A stretch of DNA of 64,000 bases, from assembly GCF_029931775.1 (NCBI RefSeq), contig NC_079312.1, positions 10,919,821-10,983,820 on the forward strand. Direction: 5' to 3'. This DNA is from Euleptes europaea (Eukaryota > Chordata > Lepidosauria > Squamata > Sphaerodactylidae). The translations under genes and the position numbers were made by a program. This document shows positions 10,546-21,430 of this stretch, in pieces. The notes beneath the pieces were generated by a model that was not told where the DNA came from, searched no databases, and saw only the letters and a program-made list of their open reading frames with translations. The first letter of the stretch is position 1, and every line of letters begins with the position of its first letter.

Positions 10546-11070
10546 TTAAATAAAATTAAATAAAAGTAAATTAAATAAAAATAAAGTGAAGTAAATTAAA
10601 TAAAGTAAATTAAATAAAAATAAAACAAGCCTCCATAAAACAAGCCTCCATACCACATCAGGTACATGATCTTACGTGTCTTAAGCCAGAAATTACAACA
10701 TCCCTGCAAGGACGGCCAGCGCGATCACAAAGTACATGCCCAGAGAGCCAGGCTTGCCTAGAGAGAGCCGGAGAGAGAAAATGCAGGCTGGGGCTGGCCA
10801 AGCATGAAAGCGCCTTGCTGGTGGGGGCAGGGGAGGAAATTGTCTGTTTGAAAGTTTGCAGCCAGCAGCTGCAATTGCAGAGGGGAGTCTGTCCCCCCCC
10901 CACCTGTCCACTTAAAAGGTGGGGGGAGAGGTATGGCTGAAGAGGTGAGCTCTTGAAAGGGGTGCATGTAGCCTTTTTGTTGTTGGGGTGGGCGGGCGAG
11001 AGATGCAACTTCAAGGGGTAGTAAATGAACACGGGTCAGTGCAAGAACTGGAAAGCGGAAGGGAGAACTG

Positions 11071-11287
11071 GAGTTGCCAACTCCGGGATGGGAAATTCCT
11101 GGAGGTTTGGGGGCTGGAGGTTGGGAAGAACAGGGTTTGGGGAGGGGAGGGACCTCAGCGGGGTACGATGGCATAGAGTCCATCTCCAAAGCAGCCGTTT
11201 TCTCCAGGGAGAACTGATTTGTGTAGTCTGGAGATCTGTTGTGATTCCGGGAGACCTCCAGGCCCCACCTGGAGATTGGCAACCGCC
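11071..11287. mobile_element. hAT-M copy (second subfamily)
   Basis: gagttgccaactccgggatg at the left, ccacctggagattggcaacc at the right, with the body gaggggagggacctcagcgg and ttttctccagggagaactga. No clear target duplication. Confidence 0.75.
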
Positions 11288-11428
11288 CCATATTAAAGGG
11301 GAAGGAAGTGCACAGGGTGGGGGAAATCCTCCTTTCCCAACCAGGCCAAAATCTAAACCAAGTCTGGGCAGAGAGAAGGAAATCTGTCCTCTCTGCAGAT
11401 TCAATCGGCTATAGAAACTTGCAATCAC

Positions 11429-11626
11429 TAGGGTTGCCAACCTCCAGGTACTAGGCTGGAGATCTCCTGGTATTACAACTGATCTCCAGCCAATAGAGAT
11501 TCACCTGGAGTGAATGGCAGCTTTGGGAATTGGACTCTACAGCATTGAAGTCCCTCCCCAAACACCCCTCCCTCCTCAGGCTCCAAAAAACTCCCGCCGG
11601 TTGTGAAGAGGGCCCTGGCAACCCAA
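11429..11626. mobile_element. hAT-M copy with 8-bp target duplication
   Basis: TAGGGTTGCC opens it and GGCAACCCAA closes it. Flanks gcaatcac (11421-11428) and gcaatgac (11627-11634) agree at 7 of 8 bases, the length expected for hAT transposition. Confidence 0.85.
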
Positions 11627-11682
11627 GCAATGACCCAGTTCTTCACGAACCGGTAAGCAAACAAAATTTGGCCTTTTGCTGA

Positions 11683-11893
11683 GGTTGCCAACCTCCATTC
11701 AAGCCTGGAGAACTCCCAGAATTACAGCTGTTCTTCAGATTAAATATATTAACATCCCTGGAGAAAATGGCTGCATCAGAGGGTGGACTCTGCAATTACA
11801 CCCCATTGAGGTTCCTTCCCAAAACCCACCTTCCCCGGGCTGTATCCCCAAATCTCCAGGAATTTCCCACCTTGGAGTTGGCAACTCTGCAGT
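11683..11893. mobile_element. hAT-M copy, reverse orientation
   Basis: gaggttgccaacctccattc at one end and ccttggagttggcaactctg at the other, with the body read in the opposite sense to 11071-11287. Confidence 0.7.
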
Positions 11894-12289
11894 CCTCATA
11901 ATGGTGTGAATGACCAGACATCTTGTGGCATCTCCCCTACCACACTGCATCACCGCAATTGACATAGTGTTGCCCAACCTCCAGGTGGGATCTGAATACA
12001 TAGGGCTTGTAAAACTTTTCACATGTAATCTTTCCATCAATACTGGTAAATTGGGGGGGGGGGTGAAAGGAAGGTGCAAAATTAGAACCTGGGACTTCCA
12101 CTCTTGCTTAGCCTTTTCCCCATCCCACCTCTCTCCTACCCATTTTCTCATTTTTTTTAAAAAGAAAAAGTAATTTGTAGTTATGCACTCAACTCTCTAT
12201 GCACCTGACTTCACAATCTGAAATAGGTCGTCTTCTCTTCTGATTTTACACATGACTATCTGTTTTTGCAGTCAATATACATTTTTGTA

Positions 12290-12388
12290 GGCTTCCTGGA
12301 AGCACCTGGCTGGCCACTGCGTGAACAGACTGCTGGACTTGATGGGCCTTGGTCTGATCCAGCCGGGCTTTTCTTATGTTCTTATTCC
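12290..12388 (+). repeat. LINE 3' tail fragment
   Basis: gcttcctggaagcacctggc and gactgctggacttgatgggc, ending in cttatgttcttat, match the tail of the LINE at 28700-29207. Confidence 0.75.
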
Positions 12389-12637
12389 CAGTCCCCCTTC
12401 ATATTTTTCACAACCCTCCCCCCTATTTGTGAATGTGTGTAAGAAAAATGCTTCAGGCTTTGGGTAAATTATGCAGGGTTGAAGAAATCCGTTTCTCGTG
12501 TCTGTGCAATGACATGCCACCGTCCCAAAATATTAACATTTAATTTACAAGCATTCAGTAATCCCGATATAGATAGATATACACACACACATACCAGGAG
12601 AAGTGGAATAAATGTTTTGAATAAATAACAAATACGT

Positions 12638-12808
12638 GGTTCTTGTCGGTTATCCGGGCTGTGTGACCGTGGTCTTGGCAGGCATCTTCAGAGGAGATGC
12701 CACAGCTGCTGGCGAAACGTCAGGAAAGAAAGTACCAAGACCACGGTCACACAGCCCGGATAACCTACAAGAACCGATGAACTCTGACCGTGAAAGCCTT
12801 CGACAATA
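12638..12808. repeat. Fold-back repeat FB1 (shortened copy)
   Basis: ggttatccgggctgtgtgac at the left is mirrored by gtcacacagcccggataacc at the right, followed by tgaaagccttcgacaata. The core ggcgaaacgt (12711-12720) is kept, but the left half is shortened relative to 49687-50032. Confidence 0.75.
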
Positions 12809-12814
12809 AATAAG

Positions 12815-12886
12815 TGATTTACGTAGTCTGGAGGTCAGTTGCAAGCCCAAGGGACCTCCCGCCCTCACCTGGAGGTTGGCAACCTT
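12815..12886. mobile_element. hAT-M terminal fragment
   Basis: gtctggaggtcagttgcaag and cacctggaggttggcaacct match the hAT-M end. Confidence 0.65.
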
Positions 12887-13053
12887 ATTGCTGGCTGACC
12901 TAGCTCTTGTCAGCCTAAAATTAAAATGGATTTGGGGAGAATGCTGTAAGCCACTTTGAGCGCTCATTGAGAAAAGTATAGTATAAATGAAGGCAATAAT
13001 GTAAATATATGTCTCTTTTCCCTCAGGAAGTAACTTCTTGAGGGATGTCACTA

Positions 13054-13800
13054 GGGGTTACCGCACTTTGTATTCCCAGCGATGTATTAAGTGTTTGAAA
13101 ACGTTATAAAAAACATCGCTTTAAAAGGGTTTTTGGATACCACGGCTTATAAATGGTTGGAAGACGTCTTCACAGCTAAAGGGGCCAAACAAAGTGCGAA
13201 CAGTATTTTTTATAACGTTTTCAAACTCTTAATACGTCGCTGGGAATACATAGAAAGTGCGAACAGTATTTTTTACAACGTTTTCAAACTCTTAATACAT
13301 CGTATTGTCGAAGGCTTTCACGGTCAGAGTTCATCGGTTCGTATAGGTAATCCGGGTTGTGAGACCGTGGTCTTGGTATTTTCTTTCCTGACGTTTCGCC
13401 CACAGCTGTGGCAGGCATCTTCAGAGGAGTAAACCAGAGGAGAGACGCTGTCCTTCAGTGTTACTCCTCTGAAGATGCCTGCCACAGCTGTGGGCGAAAC
13501 GTCAGGAAAGAAAATACCAAGACCACGGTCTTAATACATCGCTGGGAATACATAGAAAATGCAAACAGTATTTTTTATAACGTTTTCAAACTCTTAATAC
13601 ATCGCTGGGAATACATAGAAAGTGCGAACAGTATTTTTTATAACGTTTTCAAACTCTTAATACATCGCTGGGAATACATAGAAAGTGCGAGCAGTATTTT
13701 TTATAACGTTTTCAAACTCTTAATACATCGCTGGGAATACATAGAAAGTGCGAACAGTATTTTTTATAACGTTTTCAAACTCTTAATACATTGCTGGGAA
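13054..13800. mobile_element. DNA-transposon-like element expanded into a 63-bp tandem array
   Basis: The left end ggggttaccgcactttgtat and the following unique part (tggataccacggcttataaa) match the compact element at 37340-37616. After 13196 a unit of about 63 bases (cttaatacatcgctgggaat, then gtgcgaacagtatttttta) repeats about six times, broken once by an FB1 insertion. Because 63 is a multiple of three, an open frame with the peptide RWEYIESANSIFYNVFKLLIH repeats through it; this is a by-product, not evidence of a gene. Superfamily uncertain (GGGGGTTACCGC ends recall PIF/Harbinger; inference). Confidence 0.75.
13309..13529. repeat. FB1 fold-back copy inserted in the 63-bp array
   Basis: Runs from tattgtcgaaggctttcacg to accaagaccacggtc, with the array string ttaatacatcg on both sides (about 11 bases duplicated). 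Hammerhead-like cores lie on both arms: CTGAAGA at 13469-13475 to GAAACGTC ending 13503 on the plus strand, and the mirrored copy at 13424-13390 on the minus strand. Confidence 0.75.
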
Positions 13801-14785
13801 TCGACAGAGGATGCTCTGCAAGGACACAAAAGCAACCTTCCTCCCAAAATAATAACACCCATCATATTTTGGCTGCCTTTTCCAAAAGGATGCAGCTCTG
13901 TTAGGGCTCCTGTGCATTTTTCCAAGCAAATAATCCCCTTACTATGCAGGGGGACCCTGGCAAAGTTATCAGTGAATGGGCCCTTTTGTCCCCTCCACCA
14001 CTGCCTTGCTCCAGCCATCTCCAACTGCTGCTGCCTCTGCCTCCATCTCATTTTGCCGCCACCCCCCCCCCCCATCACAGCCAAAGCAAAGCCAAATGTC
14101 AACTCCAAAGATGCAAGAACAATTCCCTGGGCAACTCTAGCAATCACATCCCCCCCCTTGCCTTTCCTGCAAGGAACTCCAGGGGCCTACATGGCTCTCC
14201 GTTTCTCCCTTTTTAGCCTCACAACAACTCTGTGAAGTAATTTATAGAGAAAGGGGTTCTCTGAAGAGCAAAGGCCAAGACGGAAAATAGAACATAAGCC
14301 CTCTCCCACATCAGGCTGAAGGTCTGTCTTGTTCATAGTATTGGAGGAATGGCCAGCTAGATGCTTCCTAGAAGGATAAGGATGCTTTCCGTTCACAGAA
14401 TGTGGTTCTGAGAGGTATACTTCCTCTGTACATGGAGGTTCTCTCTGTTGCTGTCATGGTTAGTTGCTGATAGGCATCTGTGCCAATACTTCTGTCATTT
14501 TTTTAAAATATAAACATAGCTTGTTGGGTCAAATTAAAGGTCCATCTGGCCCAGACTTTTTCAGAGGACAACTGGGTACCCTCAGGGAGTTCATAAACAG
14601 TGGATAAAGGCAACCATTCTAGCATCTGGTATACAAAAGTGCACTGCCATTGGACACAGAGGCTCCGTTTAGTTATCATGAGCAAAAACCCATTCCTCAT
14701 GGGGTTGTCTACAGGAACAAAAATCAAACCAGAGTGCCATTCTGGAGAATAGCCAGAATGCAAGGAGATATTGTACTCTTAAATC
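13801..14785. other. Unannotated flank downstream of the first SCAN zinc-finger gene
   Basis: C-rich runs near 14060-14075 and 14149-14157. No repeat family or ORF of interest recognised. Confidence 0.4.
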
Positions 14786-14791
14786 TTTATT
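14786..14791 (-). promoter_or_regulatory. Candidate poly(A) signal AATAAA
   Basis: AATAAA on the minus strand 240 bases past the stop codon of the SCAN zinc-finger gene ending at 15031. The position is plausible for its 3' end. Confidence 0.45.
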
Positions 14792-15030
14792 TTCTTCATC
14801 CACATCAGTTAAATATCAGCTTACTGAACACAATACTTTAATATATGTTTTCCCTCCTAGCTCACCCCCTTTAAAATGCCTAAATCCATTAGGAATATTG
14901 GCAGAGGAAAGTTAAAACCGATTCTGCTTATGAGGATGTAAATTCAAAGTTCTGCATGTAAATTTGAATGCAGTGTATCTGAAAATATCCGCCACCGCCC
15001 CCACCCAAAAAACCCCATTTTCAAACACTC

Positions 15031-16382
15031 TTAAGTTTTCTCTCCACAGTGGGTTCTCACGTGGACCATCAGGTTGGAGCTGGAACCAAAACTTTTCCCA
15101 CAGTCCCTGCACAAATAGGGCTTTTCACCTGTGTGAATTCTCTGGTGGCCAATGAGGTGTGACTTCTGACTGAAAGATTTCCCGCAGTCGGAACACTTAA
15201 AAGGCCTCACTCCCGTGTGGGTTCGCTCATGGGTGTTGAGGTTGGAGCTCACACTGAAGCCTTTGCCGCAGTGCGAACAGACGTACGGTTTCTCTCCCGT
15301 GTGCGTCCTCTGGTGGCTAGTCAAGTGCTGCTTCTGACTAAAGGTTTTCCCACAGTCCAGACACTCGTAGGGCTTGAGCCCAGTGTGGATTCTCTCATGC
15401 GCGATAAGGTCGGAGCTCATGCAGAAGCTTTTCCCACATACCAAGCACCTGAACGGCTTCTCCCCAGTATGAATTCTCTGGTGTCTATTAAGGTGGGATT
15501 TCCCACTGAACGTTTTCCCGCAGTCCAAGCATTTATACGGCTTCTCACCAGAATGCTTCCTCTGATGCCCGTTGAGGAGTGAGCTGATGCTGAAGATCTT
15601 CCCACACTCAAGGCATTTGTATGGTTTCTCACCCGTGTGGATTCTCTTATGAGACAGGAGCTGCGCACTGTGGCAGAAGCTTCTCCCACAATCAGAGCAT
15701 TTATGGAGCTTCTCGCCCATGTGGGACCTCTCATGCCTGACCAGCTCCGCGCTCCTGTCAAAACTTTTCCCACATCGCAAACATTTAAAAAGATTATCGT
15801 GAATGTGAGTCCTTAAGTGGCTGGTGAAGGAGGAACTCTGCCGGAAGGATTTCCCACACTCTGAACACTTGTATGGCTTCTCCCCTGTATGGATTCGGAA
15901 GTGCCTAGTGAGGTCTGAACTCATGCTAAAACTCTTCCCACAATGCGAACAGGGGTAAGGCCTCTCCCCTGTGTGTCTCCTCTCATGTGCCACAAGCCTG
16001 GATCTCAAACCAAATATCTTTCCACACTCCAAACATTCATATGGCTTTTCGACTGCCTGTATTCTCTTGTGCACAACAGGACCCATTGTCTGAGGGATGC
16101 TCTTCTTGCCCACCATATACAAATTCTGAAGCTCATTCTGGAGGATTCTCCCCTCATTTGCATCCCCAAAGTCCTTGGCAGCTCCCCAACAAGGAACAAA
16201 GTTACCCTCTTGTTTTTCTGGAGCATTTCTCAATTCAGTTACTGCCTCATGCCTGTTTCCAGTCGTCCCTCCTTTCATGGGATACCAAGGAAGTCTTTCC
16301 ATGATCATCCTAGGTGACTCCACTTGTTTGGAAATATCCAGGTTTGGCTTCTCCTCCTCAGTCTCCCGTACCAGTCTACTAC
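15031..16382 (-). CDS. Finger exon of the 708-aa SCAN gene
   Basis: The 3' splice site tttttacag precedes 16382. The exon starts GT-AGT-AGA, encodes [12 protein letters not shown] and a linker of about 115 residues, then twelve fingers (first [17 protein letters not shown], last [17 protein letters not shown]), all with intact C2H2 ligands. It stops at TAA 15033-15031 five residues after the last histidine. Confidence 0.93.
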
Positions 16383-19300
16383 CTGTAAAAATAACAAAGA
16401 CACATATTGATTTTTTGGCTTCATTCACACATTGCAGAAAACCACAGTTTAATTCAACTTGTCTAAAAAAGGCATTATAAAATTGTAGTGTGAAGTAGGC
16501 TGATGGTCATTAGTAGCATTTATTGTATGTGGCTAAAGGCAGTTATAGAAGAAGAAGAAGAGGAGGAGTAGGAGTTGGTTTTTATACGCTGACATTCTCT
16601 GGAGAAAGTGAAGCACAAATAAACCCAGGGAGGGGAAGAGGGGGCTTCTATTTTCTGCTCCTTGTCTGAGAAGGTGTGGTTTCCACAGATTCCTTCTAGG
16701 TCACTGTTAATGTCCCATCAGGGCTGTGGTTCAGTGGTAGAACATCCGCTTGGCATGCAGAAGGTCCCGAGTTCAATCCCTGGCACCTCTGGTTAAAAAG
16801 ATCAGGTGATGTGAAAGAAGAAGAGTTGGTTTTTATACGCTGACTTTCTCTACCACTTAAGGGAGTCTCAAACCGGCTCACAATCACCTTCCCCTCCCCA
16901 CAAAAGACACCCTGTGAGGTAGGTGGGGCTGAGAGAACTGTGACTAGCCCAAGGTCACCCAGCTGGCTTCATGTGTAGGAGTGGAGTCCGGTTCACCAGA
17001 TTGGAGTCCGCCGCTCATGTGGAGGGGTGGGGGATCAAACCCGGTTCTCCAGATTAGATGCCATCGCTCCAAACCACTGCTCTTAACCTCTACACCACAC
17101 TGGTTGCCAGGTGCGGCCTGGCTGGCGGGTGGGGACTTCCAACTTTTGTTGGGACTTACAGGGTGGGTGGGGGTGGATGGGTCCCTCACCTGCAATGTAA
17201 TGATATCACCAGTGATGTGCTGATGTCACTCTCGATGCGCCATCAACGGGTTGGGATGCTTCCTGTCTCCCCCCACCTCCAGTTTCCCACCATTTCCCCC
17301 TGCCAGTCAGCTGAGTCACTCACACAGTACATAAAACACAAATCATAATTTATTTCTTTGCGTCAAGTCACAGCCTAATTATGGCGACCCTGTGGGGTTT
17401 CAAGCCCTTCGGAAACGCTGCAAAGAATTTGGTTTCAGACTCTCTAGGTAAAGGGTACAATGGAGAGCCAGCATGGCGTAGCGGAGACCGGGCTAGCCGG
17501 GGCCATCCAGGTCAGGGCATACGACTGTACGAGGAACAAAACAAAAAAGAACCCTCACCCACAGAGTCAGCATCTCCATCCCCCTCCAGGTGAGGATCCC
17601 TGCCGAGCCGTTCCAGTTCGATATCCGATGGAGCCTGCTCTGTTTCAGGAAGATCCCAAGAGGTCAGCTGCATCTGCGCCTGAAAACAGCCAGGAGGAAC
17701 CCACTCAGAGCAAAGGCATGGGGTGATAAGCAGGTCCGGGAAGATCTAAAATTCAATTCTCGGCTTCCCCGCCGAGCGGCCGATAGGGCTCGGATGCCGA
17801 GGCCAAGCTCAGAACCGGTTTTCAGTCCCCAGGCCCTGGAAAATACGGTGCTGGTTATCAAACCCCCCCTCCCCAAGTAGGGCAAATGGTGACTCCACAG
17901 GGCCCCTTCAAGCCAAGAAAGGGGAATGGGGAAAATGCGTGAGTATCTCCTCCTCCCTTGCCACAGTCCTGATCCAAATGGGGAACCTGCAGACTCTCTT
18001 GGGGAAAAAAACAAAACAAATAAAAGCACACTGGAACTCTGTTCCTGGAAATCCCTGTGTCCCACTTGGTTTAGCCCAGGGGTCCCATAAACTTTTTTGA
18101 GCCCGCTAGCGCCTTTGGAATGCTGATACAGGGTGAAGAAGAAGAGTTGGTTATTATATGCCAACTTTCTCTACCACTTAAGGGAGAATCAAACCGGCTT
18201 ACAATCACCTTCCCTTCCCCTCCCCACAACAGACACCCTGTGAGGGAGGTGGGGCTGAGAGAGCTGTGACTAGCCCAAGGTCACCCAGCTGGCTTCATGT
18301 GTAGCAGTGGGGAAACCAATCCAGTTCACCAGATTAGCCTCCGCCGCTCATGAGGAAGGAGTGGGGAATCAAACCCGGTTCTCCAGATCAGAGTCCACCG
18401 CTCCAAACCACCACTCTTAACCACTGCACCACGCTGGGGTGCAACCACCACGTGGCTGCTGGAGGAGGAGTTGCAAACCACAAAATGGCAGCAAGCCACA
18501 CACAGAGAGAGTAAGGGAGAAGAGGGGTAATTTTAAAAATAAAACCAACACTGGTGGTGGCAGCTGCCGCCAAAGCAACGTTACTTTAATCTGCGCAGCC
18601 ATATTTCCTATGGCCAATCAGAAGTTGTACTTCCCCTCCTACTTCCTGAAAATACTTGATGGGTACCAGGGAAGGTGTAGGCAGGCGCTATGATGTCCTT
18701 GGGGACCCCTGGTTTAGCCTCTAAGATAGGGGGACCAAAAGTCTGATTTGGTCTAAGGCAGCTTCCCATGTTTATAGAATTCTCAGCATCTCCCACAAAC
18801 TTCAACTCTTTGGGAGAAGTCAAAAACTGGTATGCAGCTGCCAAATTTGGAGACTTTGCACTGGCTGCATGGAAAAAGTTCTGCCCTCACCTGTTTTCCC
18901 CAGCTCTCAGTCTCCCGCTGCCTTAGCAGGAAATCCTCAGCCAGGGCAACCGCCTGGCAGCAGGTCTCCGGGACACGTTCTGTGATCCAGGTGTGCATTC
19001 CCGATGGCAGGATGGCCAGGAACTGCTCCAAAATCAGCAGCTCTAGGATCTGTTCAGAGGTGTTCCTCCCCGGCTGCAGCCATTGCTGGCAAAGTTCCCG
19101 AAGTTGGTTGCAAACTGCCCTTGGGCCCTCGGCCTCGTGGTAACGGAAGCCCCTGAAACGTTGACGCTGTGTCTCGAGGGCGTCCTCCTGAGAGATCTCC
19201 TCCTTCACTGCCTTGCGTTCCCCTCCGGGCTCCAGACTCCCAGAGGCTGCTTCCTTCGTCTGTTGGGTATCTCCTTTGCGGTCTTGCAAACATACCATGA

Positions 19301-19544
19301 CCTCTTGCTTTCCGAGCCACTGGCTGATGCCAACCGAGCCCTCAAAGGGGACGTCACCATCACCCCACAAGGATGCTCTTGGGCCTCCGCGTCCCACACT
19401 AAGAATCGGCACTGCCTTCTGGCACTCCTGTGACCCCCAGAGGTGGGACATTCTCTCGTCTGGTTCCTGTTTCACCTGATGCTGCAACCCCACAGATCGG
19501 AACAGGAGAGCCAGAGAGGGTACCTCCTTCCGCTCAGTAGCCAT
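15031..19544 (-). CDS. SCAN-domain C2H2 zinc-finger protein (708 aa, 12 fingers)
   Basis: Three coding exons: 19544-18891 (654 nt, ends in phase 0), 17679-17559 (121 nt, ends in phase 1) and 16382-15031 (1352 nt). They sum to 709 codons with the stop, with consensus GT/AG sites at every join. The protein has a tail with two SUMO-type sites (VKQE, VKEE), a SCAN domain at about residues 125-208, an acidic linker and twelve C2H2 fingers to the end, most joined by TGEKP-type linkers. There is no KRAB box in these exons. SCAN domains mediate dimerisation between such proteins; the fingers would bind DNA in the nucleus. The start ATG is set by the exon beginning and by the shared MA(T/A)(E/D) start of the two paralogues in this window. 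A non-coding first exon is likely near 21193-21430. Introns contain SINEs and a hAT element. It is the shortest-spanning and best-kept of the three paralogues. Confidence 0.88.
16719..16816 (+). repeat. SINE-B 5' part
   Basis: cagggctgtggttcagtggt and aggtcccgagttcaatccct, cut at about 16816 where a reversed SINE-A begins. Lies in the intron between linker and finger exons. Confidence 0.8.
16817..17105 (-). repeat. SINE-A, reverse
   Basis: gaagaagagttggtttttat to cttaacctctacaccacact, a complete copy. Confidence 0.85.
17345..17515 (-). repeat. Eroded 5S-SINE fragments
   Basis: caagtcacagcctaattatg with gcgaccctgtggggtt and, further on, gctagccggggccatccagg match 5S-SINE parts. The 5S head itself is missing between them. 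Confidence 0.5.
17559..17679 (-). CDS. Linker exon of the 708-aa SCAN gene
   Basis: Acceptor gctgttttcag, then [19 protein letters not shown], ending GTG-G before the donor gtgagg. Entry phase 0 and exit phase 1 match both neighbours, and the same exon type occurs in the other two SCAN genes. Confidence 0.85.
18077..18711. mobile_element. hAT element with perfect 8-bp target duplication
   Basis: Ends CAGGGGTCCC and GGGGACCCCTG. Flanks gtttagcc at 18069-18076 and 18712-18719 are identical. A SINE-A (18133-18440) sits inside. No transposase is encoded. It occupies the first coding intron of the 708-aa gene, 180 bases from the SCAN exon's donor. Confidence 0.88.
18133..18440 (-). repeat. SINE-A nested in the hAT element
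   Basis: gaagaagagttggttattat to aaccactgcaccacgctggg, full length, younger than its host element. Confidence 0.85.
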
Positions 19545-19550
19545 TTTATC
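18891..19550 (-). CDS. SCAN exon of the 708-aa gene
   Basis: ATG at 19544-19542. The acceptor is ttcttgacag (exon from 19550) or the stronger cttttctttcag (exon from 19572); both are in the 5' UTR. The SCAN core reads [33 protein letters not shown] and [13 protein letters not shown]. The exon ends KQ|gtgagg at 18891. Confidence 0.9.
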
Positions 19551-19616
19551 CTGTCAAGAACCAAACACAGAACTGAAAGAAAAGCATCCTACCAAAACCT
19601 GACAGAGAATTATATA

Positions 19617-19806
19617 GAAGAGGAAGAAGAAGAAGAAGAAGAAGAAGAAGAAGAAGAAGAAGAAGAAGAAGAAGAAGAAGAAGAAGAAGAAGAAGAAGAA
19701 GAAGGAGGAGGAGGAGGAGGAGGAGGAGGAGGAGGAGGAGGAGGAGGAGGAGGAGGAGGAGGAGGAGGAGGAGGAGGAGGAGGAGGAGGAGGAGGAGGAG
19801 GAGGAG
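19617..19806. repeat. (GAA)n-(GGA)n microsatellite from a SINE tail
   Basis: About 28 GAA units followed by about 34 GGA units, directly joined to the 3' end of a reversed SINE-A whose normal tail is a short (CTT)n. On the minus strand it is a pyrimidine tract of about 190 bases lying 67-256 bases upstream of the SCAN exon acceptor. Confidence 0.92.
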
Positions 19807-20085
19807 GTTTTTATATGCTGAATTTCTCTACCACTTAAGGAAGAATCAAATTGGCTTACAACCGCCTTCCCTTCCCCTCCCCACAACAGACACCCCGTGA
19901 GGTGGGTGGGGCTGAGAGAGCTGTGACTAGCCCAAAGTCATCCAGCTGCCTTCAAATGTAGGAGTGGGGAAACAAATCCAGTTCACCAGATTAGCCTCTG
20001 CTGCTCATGTGGAGGACTGGGGAATCAAACCGGTTCTCCAGATCAGAAGCCATCACTCCAAACCACCACTCTTAACCACGACCCC
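19807..20085 (-). repeat. SINE-A, reverse, with expanded tail
   Basis: ttttatatgctgaatttctc to accactcttaaccacgaccc; its tail is the microsatellite to the left. Confidence 0.85.
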
Positions 20086-20520
20086 ACGTTAAAAGCTGGA
20101 ATGGTCAGGTTTTGAAATTCAATTTTGAGTTTAACTCTGCAACCCCAAACTGATGCTTCTATTCTAGGCACACTTCTATCTATGTGCTCGATATTGATCC
20201 TGCCCTTTCCCCAAGGGGCTCTGCGTGGCGCACACCCAGCAACCCTGTGAGGTAGGCTAAGGCAAAGAGAGACAAACCAAGATCACGCCATGTCTCCTGT
20301 TCCTAGCCTGACACATTCTGTTTGAGGATACTGGAAGACTCTTTCTCTTCAGTCCCACCCAACCTGCCTCCTCCTGGACTAGCAATTTATTTTCTTTACA
20401 GCTGCTTTGTCCTGTCTGCAACCCTCACGTTTTAGATGAACACTCAAGCTGCCTCATACTGAGTCAGGCCCTTGATCTATGAAGGTAAGTCTTGTCTACT
20501 CTGGCTGGCAGCCACTGTCC

Positions 20521-20826
20521 AAGGAGAGCCAGTGTGGTGTAGTGGTTAAGAGCGCCGGTTTGGAGCGGTGGACTTTAATCTGAAACACCGGGATTCCCCA
20601 CTCCTCCACATGAGCGACAGAGGCTAATCTGGTGAACTGGATTTGTTTCCCCACTTCGTACACACGAAGCCAGCTGGGTGACCTTGGGCTAGTCACAGCT
20701 CTCTCAGCCCCACCTCCCTCACAGGGTGTCTGTTGTGGGGAGGGGAAGGGAAGCTGGTTGCAAACCAGTTTGCTTCTCCTTTAAGTGGCAGAGAAAGTCG
20801 GTGTATAAAAACTAACTCTTCTTCTT
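20521..20826 (+). repeat. SINE-A, full length
   Basis: gagccagtgtggtgtagtgg to aaaactaactcttcttcttc. It has tRNA-like A and B boxes in the first 80 bases. Confidence 0.88.
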
Positions 20827-20839
20827 CCGCTTTTTAACC

Positions 20840-20940
20840 AGAGCTTTTTAACCAGAGATGCCACGGATTGAACCCGGGACCTTCTGCATGCCAAGCAGAT
20901 GTTCTACCAGATGTTCTACCATGCCAAGCAGATGTTAATG
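20840..20940 (-). repeat. SINE-B fragment with internal duplication
   Basis: agagatgccacggattgaac and gaccttctgcatgccaagca, then gcagatgttctacc repeated in scrambled order. Confidence 0.7.
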
Positions 20941-21192
20941 CCCACATGGGGCATTAACAGTGACCCAGAATAAAGAATTAGGGGGAAACACAGCTTCTCA
21001 GACAAGGAGCAGATTAGAGAAGCCCCCTCTTCCCCTCCCTGGGCTTATTTGGGCTTCACTTTCCCCATCCTGACCGCTCTACCCAGTTCCCACCCCCCTC
21101 CATTTCGACTGGGGATGCAGATTCCCCTTCTGCCTCCACCCCCTCTCCAGCATCTTTCCACCACCTGGAAAACTGCACAACCGCACAGTTAC

Positions 21193-21430
21193 CTTTCTGG
21201 CAGCGCGCAGGGAAGCACCGCCTCACAATCCCTCTGGGTGACTCATTTGGCAACTATCCTGCAGCAAATTCACAAGAAGGAAATTGACGCACACGCACCC
21301 CAAGTCCACCCCAAGAGGGTTGGCCAGGAAATAACATGCATGTTCCCACCCCACGGCCCCCAGCTCTTCCACCCCAATATCTAGTACTTTCTAGGAACCC
21401 AAGGTTGGATTTTTTAACTGTTAGAATCCT
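21193..21430 (-). promoter_or_regulatory. Candidate promoter and first exon of the 708-aa SCAN gene
   Basis: TCTAGGAA at 21390-21397 and TTAACTGTT at 21414-21422 form the motif pair found upstream of all four minus-strand genes, here 24 bases apart. A donor-like CAGAAAG|GTAACTG ends at 21193, so a non-coding first exon may lie between. No transcript evidence. Confidence 0.45.

Noticed and set aside
10690-11035. Minus-strand frame ending in a hydrophobic stretch (MYFVIALAVLAGML)
   Set aside because: Could be a small membrane protein exon, but there are no convincing splice sites, and the frame runs through low-complexity C/G runs.
13408-14235. Open frame of 275 codons with repeating peptide RWEYIESANSIFYNVFKLLIH
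   Set aside because: It is the translation of a 63-base tandem array plus a fold-back insertion; there is no start context, splice support or known domain.
19443-19838. Frames made of poly-Glu/poly-Gly (plus) or poly-Ser/poly-Phe (minus)
   Set aside because: Translation of the GAA/GGA microsatellite.
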